Positions 10,921 to 21,762 of a stretch of 64,000 nucleotides of DNA are shown in pieces (position 1 is the first letter of the stretch; each line of letters begins with the position of its first letter). A model generated the notes under the pieces. That model had not been told where the DNA came from, did no database searches, and was given only the letters and a program-made list of their open reading frames with translations. The position numbers and the translations under genes were made by a program. The stretch lies in contig JALGPY010000003.1 in assembly GCA_023055425.1 (NCBI GenBank), positions 64,216,991-64,280,990 of the forward strand. Reading direction: 5' to 3'. This stretch comes from Linanthus parryae (lineage: Eukaryota; Streptophyta; Magnoliopsida; Ericales; Polemoniaceae).

Positions 10921-12610
10921 TCAGTTTTGATAGCACACATCTGACTTGGGCACAATAGAAAAGAGCCAAGAGAACCTTGTAAAATTATCCACAATCAATA
11001 AGTAGTATTGAAAATTAGTATTAGACACAACTGGTGCTGGGCCCCATACATCCATGAGTAAGAAAAAAATTAAAAGAGGCTCTTGGACTTGAATTTGAAG
11101 TAAAGGGAAGTTTCTTCCCTTTTTCCAAAGCACGAGCAAAGCAGTGATGCTTAACAATACAAGGTAACTGCCATTTCTAAAAGAAAGCTGAAGAGATGTC
11201 ACTAGCAGGTGACCAAGTCTAGCATGCCATACTTCACTAAGTGAAGGAAACTTGTGTGAAGAACTTAGAGAAACAGCAGCTTGAGAAAAGATTATGTGTG
11301 AGGGTACAATGGTGTGTAAGCCATTAGTAGCCTTCCCTTGATAAAAGACGTTCTTGAAAAGTTTATCCTGTATCACCACAGAAGTAGCATCAAATATCAC
11401 AACACTTTTATTATTTCTAGCAAGTTTCTGAACTGAAATGAGATTATCAGCTAAAAGGGGAACATGAAGCAACTGGTTGAGTATGAGAGTACCAATAGGA
11501 GTAGGTAATAGACCATCACCACTGGACACATCAGTTGTAGAAGAGCCATCAGCCACATCCACATGTGAGCCTCCTGGTCTAGAGAAATTACTCATGTAAT
11601 AAAGATGAGAGTAGCCGTGAGTGAGATGGCTACTAGCTCCATAAACAAGTATCCATTGTGATTTAGATCTTGAATAATGTGCCAACAATTCCTTACGGTT
11701 ATAGTCCTCTTTAAACCGGTGCCAACATGTGGCTGCAATAATACTAGTCTTGTCACAAATCTGACATTGCACAGTAGATCCTGAACCACTAGACACAAAA
11801 AGTAGATGCACCTTTTGGCTTGTTGTAACCAGGTTTAGAATAACCTTTGGTATAACCAGAGCTTCTAAACTTGTTAGAACCATGCCTGAACTGAGAAGAA
11901 CTATCAGAATCTGCAGCCAAAGCAACAGGAGAAGCAGTACTAGCAAGAAGAGCTTGATGCTCAAGATCAACATGAACAGCTTCTAAAAGAATACGAGTAT
12001 GCACTTCTTCAATATCCAAAGACAAAGGAAGATTCTGAATAACAGGTTTAATAGAATTAAACTCAGCAGGTAAACGTTCTAAGGAAAAGAACACAAGATC
12101 GCCATGATTAATAGGAAATCCAACTATAGTTAGTTGTTCAGAAATAAGACGAATCCGAGCTAAGAAATACTTCACAGATTCAGTAATTGTCTTCTTAATA
12201 TTGTGCAACTGAACCCTCAGATTGTAGATATCAGTAGAATTGAGTCGAGTGAATTTCTCCTCAAGAAATTTCCATAGAGAAAATGTTGTATGAGGATGCT
12301 TAACTTGTACCAAAACAGAAGGACTCAAAGTTGCGAGAAGAAAACTGCGGATGTATGAATCTTCAACAATCCAATTTTGAAATTGAGGATTAGGAGAACA
12401 AATACCTTTTCGGGAGACAAGCTCTCATGGCGGTGAAGACTCTGTGTGTAGACGATCGAGAAGCAAGCTCGCCGTGAGTGCACTTTCGCAGTGGAGGCGC
12501 CAAACACTGTAGTTTTGAGCGTTCAGCTTAACATGCACCCGATGATGAAAATTGGTGATGAAGAACTGGAGATTGGAGGCTATCGAGGTCGGAGAAGAAG
12601 AAACCGCCAT
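10921..12610 (-). pseudogene. Copia B gag and partial pol, decayed
   Basis: Gag begins at ATG 12610 (MAVSSSPTSIASNLQFF) and is broken near 12430; a second stretch runs 12328-11789 with a UBN2-type region. The knuckle reads CQICDKTSIIAATCW: the histidine of the CCHC pattern is Ile. The protease core reads WILVYGASSHL, so the catalytic Asp of the usual DSGA is Val. The pre-integrase region (EVWHARLGHL) and integrase start (LLMDVWGP, YYLLIVDNFTRFSWLF) follow, then homology stops. With both key residues replaced, this copy could not have worked even without its frameshifts. Confidence 0.8.
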
Positions 12611-12660
12611 GAATTACGACGGAAAATGTTAAAGTCCACTGATCGGTGGCTCTGATACCA

Positions 12661-12844
12661 TGAGAACAATTAAGAGAAATGGAAACCTAACATAAGAGAA
12701 TTGGGAAAGTTTGATTTTCATTAACTAACTTAACAACCCCAATACATGATTTATACTTGACTATAACAAGTATTCTGTATTTACACTTTTAACCACTCAA
12801 TCTCCACTAACTTCCATAACAATACTATACTTCTATTTATTGCA
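12661..12844 (-). repeat. Copia B 5' LTR
   Basis: Inner edge fixed by the adjoining primer-binding site. The outer edge at 12844 is chosen because it gives a TG...CA LTR; there is no second copy to confirm it. Confidence 0.55.
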
Positions 12845-12941
12845 TAATAGCCTCTCGACTTAACAGAGAATGTTGTGTTTAAAGAGGCCGTAGTGGAGAA
12901 GAGTGTGGTTGATGTTGTGGCTGAGGGATTGATTAGTTGAT
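12845..12941 (+). pseudogene. Coding-like remnant left of the large solo LTR
   Basis: In one plus frame the stretch reads like protein rich in Val, Glu and Lys (…EKSVVDVVAEG…). A similar style resumes right of the solo LTR at 24223 (…ETVVEKTDVSS…). I think one old coding-like sequence was split by the LTR. The family is not recognised. Confidence 0.35.
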
Positions 12942-13299
12942 TGTAACACCCTGAGATTTCATAGGGGTCAATTAAAATAAACTAGAACTTTGGTTTTGTG
13001 CTTTGAATCTTCTTGTTCAGTAGTGTTGCTGACAAATAGGGAACAAATAACAGTTGAATTCATAAAGGGGATATTATGCAGTGCCTGAGGAAACTGGGGG
13101 TATATATGTAATGTCTTTCAAAATTGAATTTTTTGGCTGAAAGCTCAGCAGCCAGAGAATACTGAAAGTTTTGGGATATTTATAAAGTAGTCTTAAATAT
13201 CGTGGCAAGAGTGTAAATTTATGGAAGTTTAACTTCTCTTATAATTCTACTTTTACCCAAAATTTGGGAAACTACAATTTCAACCCCCAAGTGGCACTT

Positions 13300-14153
13300 T
13301 AATCTTGTGAAACCTCAATGTCACCACCTCATCGACGATATGCCGAATCATCAGCAACAGCAACATGAATTGAAACAAAACATTTCTCAAAATTTTTCCC
13401 TTTTTCCTTCATGTATGAAGAAAACCTCCATACAACCACCACCACCACCATTTTTGATCAAACTCATGATGAAAAAAAAATGTATGAAGAAACCTCCATA
13501 CAACCACCACCAACACCACTTCACTACCGTCACCACCACTTCATTTCCGGACCTGCTACTGCTGTATGTGCGTGATAACAAGGGGACTGAAAGCCCTCTA
13601 TTTGATTGAAGATTTCAGTTAGAAACAAGGATGGAAATCGCCCTAGTAAAGGTTTTGATCAAATTCTCTCTCGTCGCTGAGAGTTGGAGGCTCTAATCAA
13701 TCTCGATGAACTCCTGATAATGATACGAGTCTGTGGTTACCAAGTTGACATGCAGGATCGAAGGATAACGGTGTCACCGGAATTTGTGAGACCCGTCGGG
13801 AACGCATAAATTCGTCATTCTTGTCCCTTCCTCTTTGTTAAACGTATGGATACGATCCCTGGGGCGTAAGTATTTCGTCTCCGTGATCCATCGTTGCCCA
13901 AAAACTGCCTGGGAGTGGCTGTAGACGTCAGAGCCAAGAGGGATGCTGCCGGAAAACCTCCCTGACCGACAAGCAGGTAAAAACTCCATTTTCTTTACCA
14001 AATTCGATGATATATAGCTTGTTTTGATCCCTGGTCGTCTTGAGTACGTCTTTAACCTCGAAACACGCCCAGAATCCTGATTCAAGTGATTTTTGTTCGT
14101 GGTTGGGTTGTTTTTCCGACACGTAAACTTACCCTGTTCTAGAACCTGTATTT
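13300..14153. other. Large solo LTR, left part: no gene
   Basis: Contains a two-copy tandem repeat (13410-13547, unit about 69 bp, with GTATGAAGAAA and CCTCCATACAACCACCACC). The 100-codon plus frame over it is compositional. Bases 13770-14150 are GC-richer, with overlapping frames on the minus strand but no recognisable domain. Confidence 0.5.
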
Positions 14154-14461
14154 TGAAAGAACCCATTAGGGTTTCTGAGAGAGAAGGCGGAGAAGATGAT
14201 GAAGAATGAAGCTTTGTATTGATTAATTTACAATTACAGCGATTAGAGACCTTATATAGTCTCGATCCAACGGTCAGATTAGTACGGATGAGATCTAACG
14301 GTAGGAATCCTATTAGGGTTACCGAATACAGCTAAAGGACTATTTTACCCTTATAAGTAATGGGTAATTACAATTCAATCAGTGGGCTTGAATAGCAGAA
14401 GTCTTGGGATTCAGTATATGGGCTTGATGGTTTAGCCCAAGTCATATTTGATCCGTTATTA
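14154..14461 (-). repeat. Copia C 3' LTR
   Basis: 308 bp, preceded on the sense strand by a purine tract like that of A (AAGGGGCCG, plus 14462-14472). Confidence 0.93.
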
Positions 14462-17400
14462 CGGCCCCTTAAACGGATGGGAAGTCGGACGGACCATCAG
14501 TTTATCTCGCAAGGCTTGAAATGGAGCAGCATCTGCTATTTGATCTGCACTAGGAATGAAAAAAATAGTTATGTGTTTTAGAAGAGCTTGTTCTCGGACA
14601 TAGTGATAATCAATTTCAAAATGTTTTGTCCGAGCGTGAAAAATTGGGTTGTTTGTAAGTGAAATAGCAGAAACATTATCGGTGTGAAGTAAAGGAGGTT
14701 GAGGTAAACAAAATCTTAAGTCGTAAAATATTTGACGAAACCATGATATATCAGCGGCCCCTGTGGCTAAGGCCCGATATTCTGCCTCAGTAGAAGAGCG
14801 TGAGACAGTGGGTTGCTTTTTAGCAGACCAGTGAACTGGATTTGGGCCCAAAAATACAACAAGCCTAGTGGTGCTTTGGCGATCTGTTGGATCGCCGGCC
14901 CGATCAGCATCGGTGAAAATTTGCAATGGAAGGTGGCCTTTTGTATAAAAAAGCCCATGGGCTTTTGTGCCCTGTAAATATCGTAAGACCCGTTTGGCAC
15001 CACTGAGATGCACATTGGTGGGAGAGTGCATAAATTGACAAAGATGATTTACGGCAAAAGCAATATCGGGCCGTGTAAAAGTTAAATATTGTAAACCGCC
15101 AAGTAATTGTCTATAAATGGAAGGGTCAGGTAAAGGAGACCCTTAATGAAGATCAAATTTAATACCTCCTTCTAAAGGAGTGGAGCTAGGCTTGCAGTTA
15201 GACATATTAAATTTAGCAAGTAAATCAGTTGTGTATTTTTCTTGTGTGATGGATAGGCCATGTTGTGTGCGAGTGATTTGAAGTCCTAGAAAATATGTCA
15301 AGTGACCAAGATTGGTCATTTGAAACTCAGTACTAAGTTTTTGCAGTAAAAAGGTGATATAGCTAGTGTCATTCCCAGTGACAATAATGTCATCAACATA
15401 AAATAAAAGCAATGTAATTTTGTTGTTGTTGTGACGAATAAAAAGTGAACAATCAGCAAATGAGGCTACAAAACCTAATGAACATAAAAATGAAGTAAAA
15501 CGCTCAAACCAAGCTCGTGGAGCTTGTTTGAGCCCATATATGGACTTATGTAATAAGCAAACATGGTTGGGTTTTTGTTGATCAATAAAGCCAATGGCTT
15601 GCTTCATATACACTGTTCCACGCAAGTAACCGTGTAAAAAAGCATTTTTAACGTCAAGTTGTTGAAGAGGCCAAGAGAAAGTGGCTGCAAGAGCCAAAAT
15701 TGTACGAAAAGTAGCATGTTTCACAACTGGACTAAAGGTTTCATCATAATCTAAGCCTTGAGTTTGATGAAAACCTTTGGCTACTAGCCGTGCTTTATAG
15801 CGTGAAACAGAACCATCTTGATTGTATTTTGTTCTAAAAACTCATTTGTTGCCTATTATGTTTGCTTGAGGTGGTGGTGGGACCAAAGTCCAAGTGTTTT
15901 GTGACAAAAGACTGTTAACCTCATTTGACATAGCTTGGCGCCAAAGAGGTGATTTTACAGCTTCTGTGAAAGTTGTAGGATCTAAGTGTGTGTGTGGTGT
16001 ATGATGCATAGCAGAAAAACCAACACAAGTAGTAGGTGATACATAATAGACCAACTTTTTCTTGCTTATTCCAGACTTGCTACGTGTTTGCATTGGATGA
16101 GTAGAAATAGTGGAGGAAGGGGGTGAGAAGGCATCATAGGGTCACCTTGTTCTGCCAAGCCATTCCTGGAGGTTGATGAATGCTGTGATTCAACAGAAGT
16201 GACAGTGTGGATTGTATCTGTTCTAGGAGTATATGTTCCAAGTGTAGCAGGTGTCCTGACATTGCCACATGGTGTTGAATCAGCAGACACCATCACCTCA
16301 GGTGGCTGGAGAGGATCATATCCCTCAGCAATGGTGTTTTCTGGTATGACACCAGCAGATATCCCAGATGAGTTCTGGGTTGGAGAGGAAGGGACAGTAT
16401 TGTTGTGGTGACCTGAAACAGAAACATCAAAATGTGAGTAAGGAGAAGAAGCAGAAGTAGCAAAAGGAAATGTAAACTCATCAAAAATCACATCTCTGCT
16501 GATATAGAACTGTTTATTTTGTTGATCATAGCAAAGATAGCCTTTGTATCCAGAGGCATAACCCAGAAAAGTGCATCTTTTAGTTTTGGGATCTAATTTA
16601 GAAGAATTATAATTAGTCAATCTAGGATAACAACTGCATCCAAACACTTTCAAGAACTTGTAATCAGGTTTTACTTTAAACAAAATTTCATATGGTGATT
16701 TGTTATGAGTGTTTGAACTTGGCATTCTATTAATTAAATAAACTGAAGTTGCCACAACATGATACCAAAACAGTTTAGGAAGAGAAGCATTATGCAATAG
16801 AGTGACTGAAGTTTCTATTATATGCCTATGTTTTCTCTCAGCAATGCCATTTTGTTGAGGTGTGTATGGACAAGATTTCTGATGAGAAATGCCATTGTCT
16901 TGAAGAAATTTTTGAAAAGTGTAAGCAATGTATTCACCACCACCATCAGTTCTAATAATTTTGATTGATTAACCTAAAAGTTTTTCAATAAACAATTTAA
17001 AAGTGATAAAAACAGAAGATACTTCAGACTTTAACTTAAGAGGAAACAACCATGTAACCTGGAAAAATCATCAATGAATAACACATAGTATTTGAAGCCA
17101 TTGTAAGATAAAGTTGAAGCAGGTCCCCAAACATCACTATGGAGCAGATTCAAAGGAGTTGCAGTAGCTGTTTCAGACAATTGATAAGGTAGTCGAGACA
17201 TTTTTCCAGCAAGACAAAATTCACATATTGCATCAACATTTGCAGATAATTTAACAGAAGGAGATAAACATTTAACACATTTTGATAAGACTGAAGAAGA
17301 GGGATGGCCAAGTCTTGAATGCCACAAATGTGATTTTACTCTTTGACCCAAAAAGGCTTGGGGTTTTGATGGTGCATATAGAGAAGATAGAGGATAAAGC

Positions 17401-18003
17401 CCGTTTTTACTAGGTCCTTGAAAAAGGATTTGATTCGTGGATATGTCCTGAACATAAAATGAATTTTTATAAAAAACAAACCGTGTATTGTGATCACAGC
17501 AGAACTTATGAACATATAGCAAATTAACAGACAATCCAGGAACATGTAAAGTATTTGAAAGCACATAAGAGTTATTGGATGTAGAGAGATAGGCAGTATC
17601 GGAGTTGTGGATAGGGAGATGATAACCCCGTTTACGGTGTTATATAAACACTTCAAATCTTATCATTTTGCGATATTCCGGGTAGAATACATGAGAAATA
17701 TGCTATGAAATTGAGATATTTGCGAGTTAGAGCCTTTTGTGCTTTAATGATAATCCGGGCGTTTTTAGCATTAATTTGAGCTTATTTTGTCACATTTGAT
17801 CGCACGGGTCTTTTTCGTGTTATATTTGACAGGAGACAGAGCTCGGGGATTAATTGAAACGGGAACGAAAACGAACTTCGGAATTGAGTTGGAAGCTCAA
17901 GAACATTGCCGAGATTTGGGAAGGGAAAAGATGAAAGCAACAAACTGTTGTTGTTGCTGCTGCAGATTACCCAAAGCCATGACCAAACAAACAACCATCC
18001 AAC

Positions 18004-18840
18004 CTGACCTATAACACTCTGCCTATCAACCATTAACCCACATCACAACCTCCTACATCACTGCCAATTCACTATCAGACCACACAACTCCCACAAAATC
18101 TACAAACATCAACTAATTTAACTACCATACACCATCACAGCCACCACAGTCCAGTACATAACCAACCTAGAACTGACCCACCTACCTGCAAATTAAACCC
18201 AATCATTCACCAGCCCCTTCACCTACAAATTACCAATCAATCTTCATAATCACCATAGTAATACCTCCTTTACACCATCATCCCTTTCTCCATGACACTG
18301 ACCTCATGCCGCATAAACCACCTGAAACCGCCACAACCACTGCCTCCTAACAACAAACACCACATCCATCTCCCTAAACCCACCTACAACACCAACACTC
18401 TGCCTAGACCCAGAACTATAACCTTCTTCTACCTAATTCACCCCGAACCAATACAGCCACCTAACCATCAATCACTACCAGCAAACACCAACGCAATATC
18501 ACCACAAAATAATCCATAACCAACACCACCTTCATTACCTTCATCCATATACAACCTGATTTACACCTAACTAACACCCAACACCACTGGAACTATCTCC
18601 AGCCCCTGCACATAACCACCACCACAACCAACTTCAACAAACTTCCACCATAACCTGCAAATAAACCCAGGCCATAACTACCTAAACAACTCAACCAATA
18701 CACCATTCTGCACCAAACTAACCTTCATAACCATGGCCTTCTCCATTACCTCCGCCTACACATCACTGCCACCACCTCATATCTATCAATACCCAGAATA
18801 CCGCAACCTAACATATCTATACCGCAGCCACCAGCAGCAG
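18004..18840 (+). other. G-depleted C/A-rich tract inside the solo LTR
   Basis: Over 800 bases the plus strand is dominated by A, C and T with very few G (my impression is about 5%). It reads as irregular CCACCA/AACCT-like words without a fixed period. Short open frames here, such as the Pro/Thr/His-rich one at 18292-18519, follow from this composition and are not genes. Confidence 0.75.
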
Positions 18841-18959
18841 CATAGAAGAAAGGGCAAAGAAACCCAGTAGCGAACTGAGAAACAGAGCAGAATCAAGAGA
18901 AGAGAACCCAGAAAGAAACCCAGAACCCACCTGAAACAGAGGAAGAAGAAGAACAGGGA

Positions 18960-19050
18960 GGTTCGTACGAACATCCGCTCGTTCGTGCGAACCTCAGTAC
19001 TTGGCGAAATTTTCCGAAAGTGTTCGCAAAACTTTCTGCTGATTTGTACG
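18960..19050. promoter_or_regulatory. Cluster of TTCGNNCGAA palindromes in the solo LTR
   Basis: GTTCGTACGAAC (perfect palindrome) at 18962, GTTCGTGCGAAC about 20 bp on, a half site GTGTTCGC at about 19020 and TTGTACGAAC at about 19045. Possible protein-binding sites in the LTR; no factor is named. Confidence 0.35.
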
Positions 19051-21437
19051 AACAGAGGGTCCAGGCGGTGACTTGAGTTGGGGCAGTTTGCAATTAAGGA
19101 GAAGAACTGAAGAAAAAGGGACGGGTTTGTTTTATATTCAGCCTAGGGTTCTTATTGCCAAGGGAGACTCCAACAAACTTGGAGGGGTCAAACTGCAAAA
19201 CTGATTTTTTCTTTACTCTAAGGAAGGAACGGGTTTGATTTAGAAGAGGAGGGGGGCTGTTTTACGAGGGCTATTCACCATTCATCATTCACGAAAACAA
19301 CAAGACAAGAGGACGATGCAAGAGACGAGGACGAAGGTGGAAACGGGGGTGGAGCTCGGATTCGCGCCGGAGCTTTGATTTTCCGTTTGAGATCTCTAAA
19401 CCCTCTCTATTATCTCTCTTTGATGTTTACAATGAATTTCTTTATTGTAAACGTTAGTATGAGTAGCTAAATTCTCGTCTAGGTTCGTACGTTTGAACCT
19501 AGGTCATGAAATTTTTCCGGATTGTTAGCTTTGATTCATGAACTTGTTTTCTTAATTTGATCTAGATTTCGTTCTTCTTTCATTCTTGTACTTTATTTTA
19601 TGCAATTGTAGTGTCGCGAACTATAGCTGTTACTTGGTGAAAATTGATGCACTGACAGGTGAAAACGATTAGCCTAGAATGAAGAATGAAAGTGAACCCC
19701 GTATCGTGATAGACCGACAGGAGAAGCGTTAGGGTTTGGGCCATTACATAGAATTGTTCGTAAAGCATGCTAGGTGACACAATTTATGGATCGACAGATG
19801 ACGACTGTGAAATCTCAGCATAGTCTTACATGAGATCAAAAGAAGATTGTAAGAGCATATATGTGATCAATAACGTAGTCTAGGTTATGTGTTTCTAAGT
19901 GCAATCCGAAAAAGTGAATTGATCTAGGGGATGCGTAGAGAACCTAGTTCCTTCTTTATCAGTTGATAATTCATAATTAATATTCAAAAAAATACAAACA
20001 TATTATTTTAGCTTGTTATTTAAATTTCAGTCACTCGTTTGAGGGTGACAAACGCTTAGATCAACCATTTCTTCTTCCGGTTACTTTAACTTTAAATTAA
20101 TCGTCTAGCTAAATAATCTCGAGACTGTCCCTGTGGGTTCGACAACCTGAGCTTAATACTCATCTTTATTACTTCGACCGTGCACTTGCGTAACACGTAA
20201 GAAATCGTGTCAGGAGAGAAGATCCGTTACCGATGGTGACTGAATCACTTCCAGAATATGGTTCAGCAAGAGAGAGATTGCGAAAATCAGAAGTCAAATT
20301 ATTTGAAGCACCCGTATCAGTCAGCCATAGATCAGAAGTTGGTGGTTGATCATGGTGTGAAGAGGAAGTTGAAGCAGCCATGGCAGAGAGCTGTTCTGGA
20401 GGGTGTTTGCCCTGTAAGCATAATCCATTCTGTGATAGCAATCGATGGCAGAGTGGTAATCATAGCCACAGATCTGGCAGTTGATAGGGTTTGAACTGCG
20501 ACCCGAACCCCTTCTGCCTCGGTAACTGGATCGACCCGAACCGCGATTTGAACTGTTTCCATACCCGGATCCAAAACCGCCACCATACCCGGATCCATGA
20601 TTAGGGTTTGATCCAGATCCGGAATAGGAACGGCCTCCTCTGAAGTCGGATCGGCCACCGCCGCCACCTCGATGACCGAAACGACCTCCGCCACCTCCGC
20701 CCCTCAGATGGTTAGGGTTTCGGCCGCCACCTCCACCACCACCGCGTTTATGAAAGAAAGCGGTGGGAGAGGAAAGATCAGCGACTGGTATCTGGGATGC
20801 ATGCATCTGTTCTTCAGCTTTGAGTATCACATGGAGTTCTTCGAAGGGGATTGGTTAGGAGTGGATGCGCAGATAGGAGCTGAAGGAGTTGTACTCCGGC
20901 GGGAGCCCGTTGAGAGCATAGAGGAGAAGATCTTCATCGGCAGTTTGAACTCCGGCCACCGCAAGCCTGTCTCTGATGGATTTGAGGCGTTGCATGTATA
21001 GATCTATCGAGTCGGAGCCCTTGCGGAGGTTGTGGAACTCCGATTTTTGAGATAAGATGTTAGATCTGGTGAGGGAGGCATAGCGGCGCTCGATAGCAAG
21101 CCAAGCATCACGAGAAGTGAGAGATCCGATAACAAGGGTTAAGGATTCTTGAGAGAGAGTAGCATTTAAAATGGTCAAAACTGCCTGATCTTGAAGATGC
21201 CAGGCTGTGTATGCCGAATTTGTAACCGGAGCACCATCGGTGGTAATAATCGATGGAGGACAAGGTATGGAGCCATCTAAGTAACCGTATAGATTATGTG
21301 TGCGAAATATAGAAGCTATTTGATGTTTCCAGAGAACAAAATTTGTTGAATCTAATTTGAAGGGTAGCAAGTTGTGAATGTTTGAGAGAAGATACAGCGG
21401 CTGTGAAGCCGGTGTATGAGAGGCAAGAGCCCTGGAG

Positions 21438-21449
21438 GCTCTAATACCA
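21438..21449 (-). other. Copia C primer-binding site, one mismatch
   Basis: Sense TGGTATTAGAGC: one C-to-T change from the initiator-Met tRNA match seen in A, B and D. Confidence 0.85.
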
Positions 21450-21757
21450 TGAAAGAACCCGTTATGGTTTCGGAGAGAGAAGGCGGAGAAGATGATGAAG
21501 AATGAAGCGTTGTATTGATTAATTTACAATTACAGCGATTAGAGACCTTATATAGTCTCGATCCAACGGTCAGATTAGTACGGATGAGATCTAACGGTAG
21601 GAATCCTATTAGGGTTACCGAATACAGCTAAAGGACTATTTTACCCTTATAAGTAATGGGTAATTACAATTCAATCAGTGGGCTTGAATAGCAGAAGTCT
21701 TAGGCTTCAGTAGCTGGGCTTGATGGTTTAGCCCAAGTCATATTTGATCCGTTATTA
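21450..21757 (-). repeat. Copia C 5' LTR
   Basis: 308 bp, about 97% like 14154-14461. Followed on the sense strand by the primer-binding site. Confidence 0.93.
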
Positions 21758-21762
21758 TATTT

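Larger units (their letters stand above)
10921..12844 (-). mobile_element. Copia element B, 5' fragment
   Basis: Minus-strand Copia keeping the 5' LTR (12661-12844), primer-binding site (12649-12660, sense TGGTATCAGAGC), gag, protease and the start of integrase. The rest of pol and the 3' LTR are missing: coding similarity stops near 10935, in the first integrase segment. The LTR is short (about 184 bp, sense TGCAATAAATAG to TTGTTCTCA) and has a TATAAAT word. No target-site duplication can be checked because the 3' end is gone. Confidence 0.8.
17620..20212 (+). mobile_element. Solo LTR (2.6 kb) nested in Copia C
   Basis: Begins TGATAACCCCGTTTACGG and ends ATCGTGTCA, so it has TG...CA ends, with the exact direct repeat GGAGA at 17615-17619 and 20213-20217. 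It lies in the protease region of C and has no internal coding domain. The right end (CCTGTGGGTTCGACAACCTG, then ACTTGCG) resembles the R/U5 end of plant Tat/Ogre or Athila-type Gypsy LTRs, suggesting plus orientation. Lineage is my inference. Confidence 0.88.
14459..21403 (-). pseudogene. Copia C gag-pol, split and decayed
   Basis: Aligns to element A throughout. The ATG start is lost: where A has ATGGCTCTCGCC, C has AGGGCTCTTGCC near 21430. Gag runs from about 21400 to 20440, with Arg-Gly-Gly boxes and an intact CCHC knuckle (CQICGYDYHSAIDC). The protease site (WLTDTGASNNLT) lies at about 20340 and is cut soon after by the solo LTR. Pol resumes at 17614: LWHSRLGH, HSDVWGP, an in-frame TAA near 16970, then [21 protein letters not shown] and YVDDIIVTGND, and RNase H (STEAEYRAL, HTDNVSAI) to the stop at 14459. 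Several frameshifts and stops make it inactive. Confidence 0.88.
14154..21757 (-). mobile_element. Copia element C (same family as A), interrupted by a solo LTR
   Basis: Minus-strand Copia with 308-bp LTRs (14154-14461 and 21450-21757) and the direct repeat TATTT at 14149-14153 and 21758-21762. About 8 LTR differences by eye (2.6%), so older than A. Its protease region is split by a 2593-bp solo LTR at 17620-20212. Without that insertion it is about 5 kb, the size of A. Gag, integrase, RT and RNase H are recognisable but carry many stops and shifts. Confidence 0.93.

Noticed and set aside
13307..13609. 100-codon frame with Pro/His repeats
   Set aside because: It covers a small tandem duplication inside an LTR; the opposite strand is open too.
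18292..18519. 75-codon Pro/Thr/His-rich open frame
   Set aside because: It lies in the G-depleted tract of a solo LTR, where stop codons are rare by composition.
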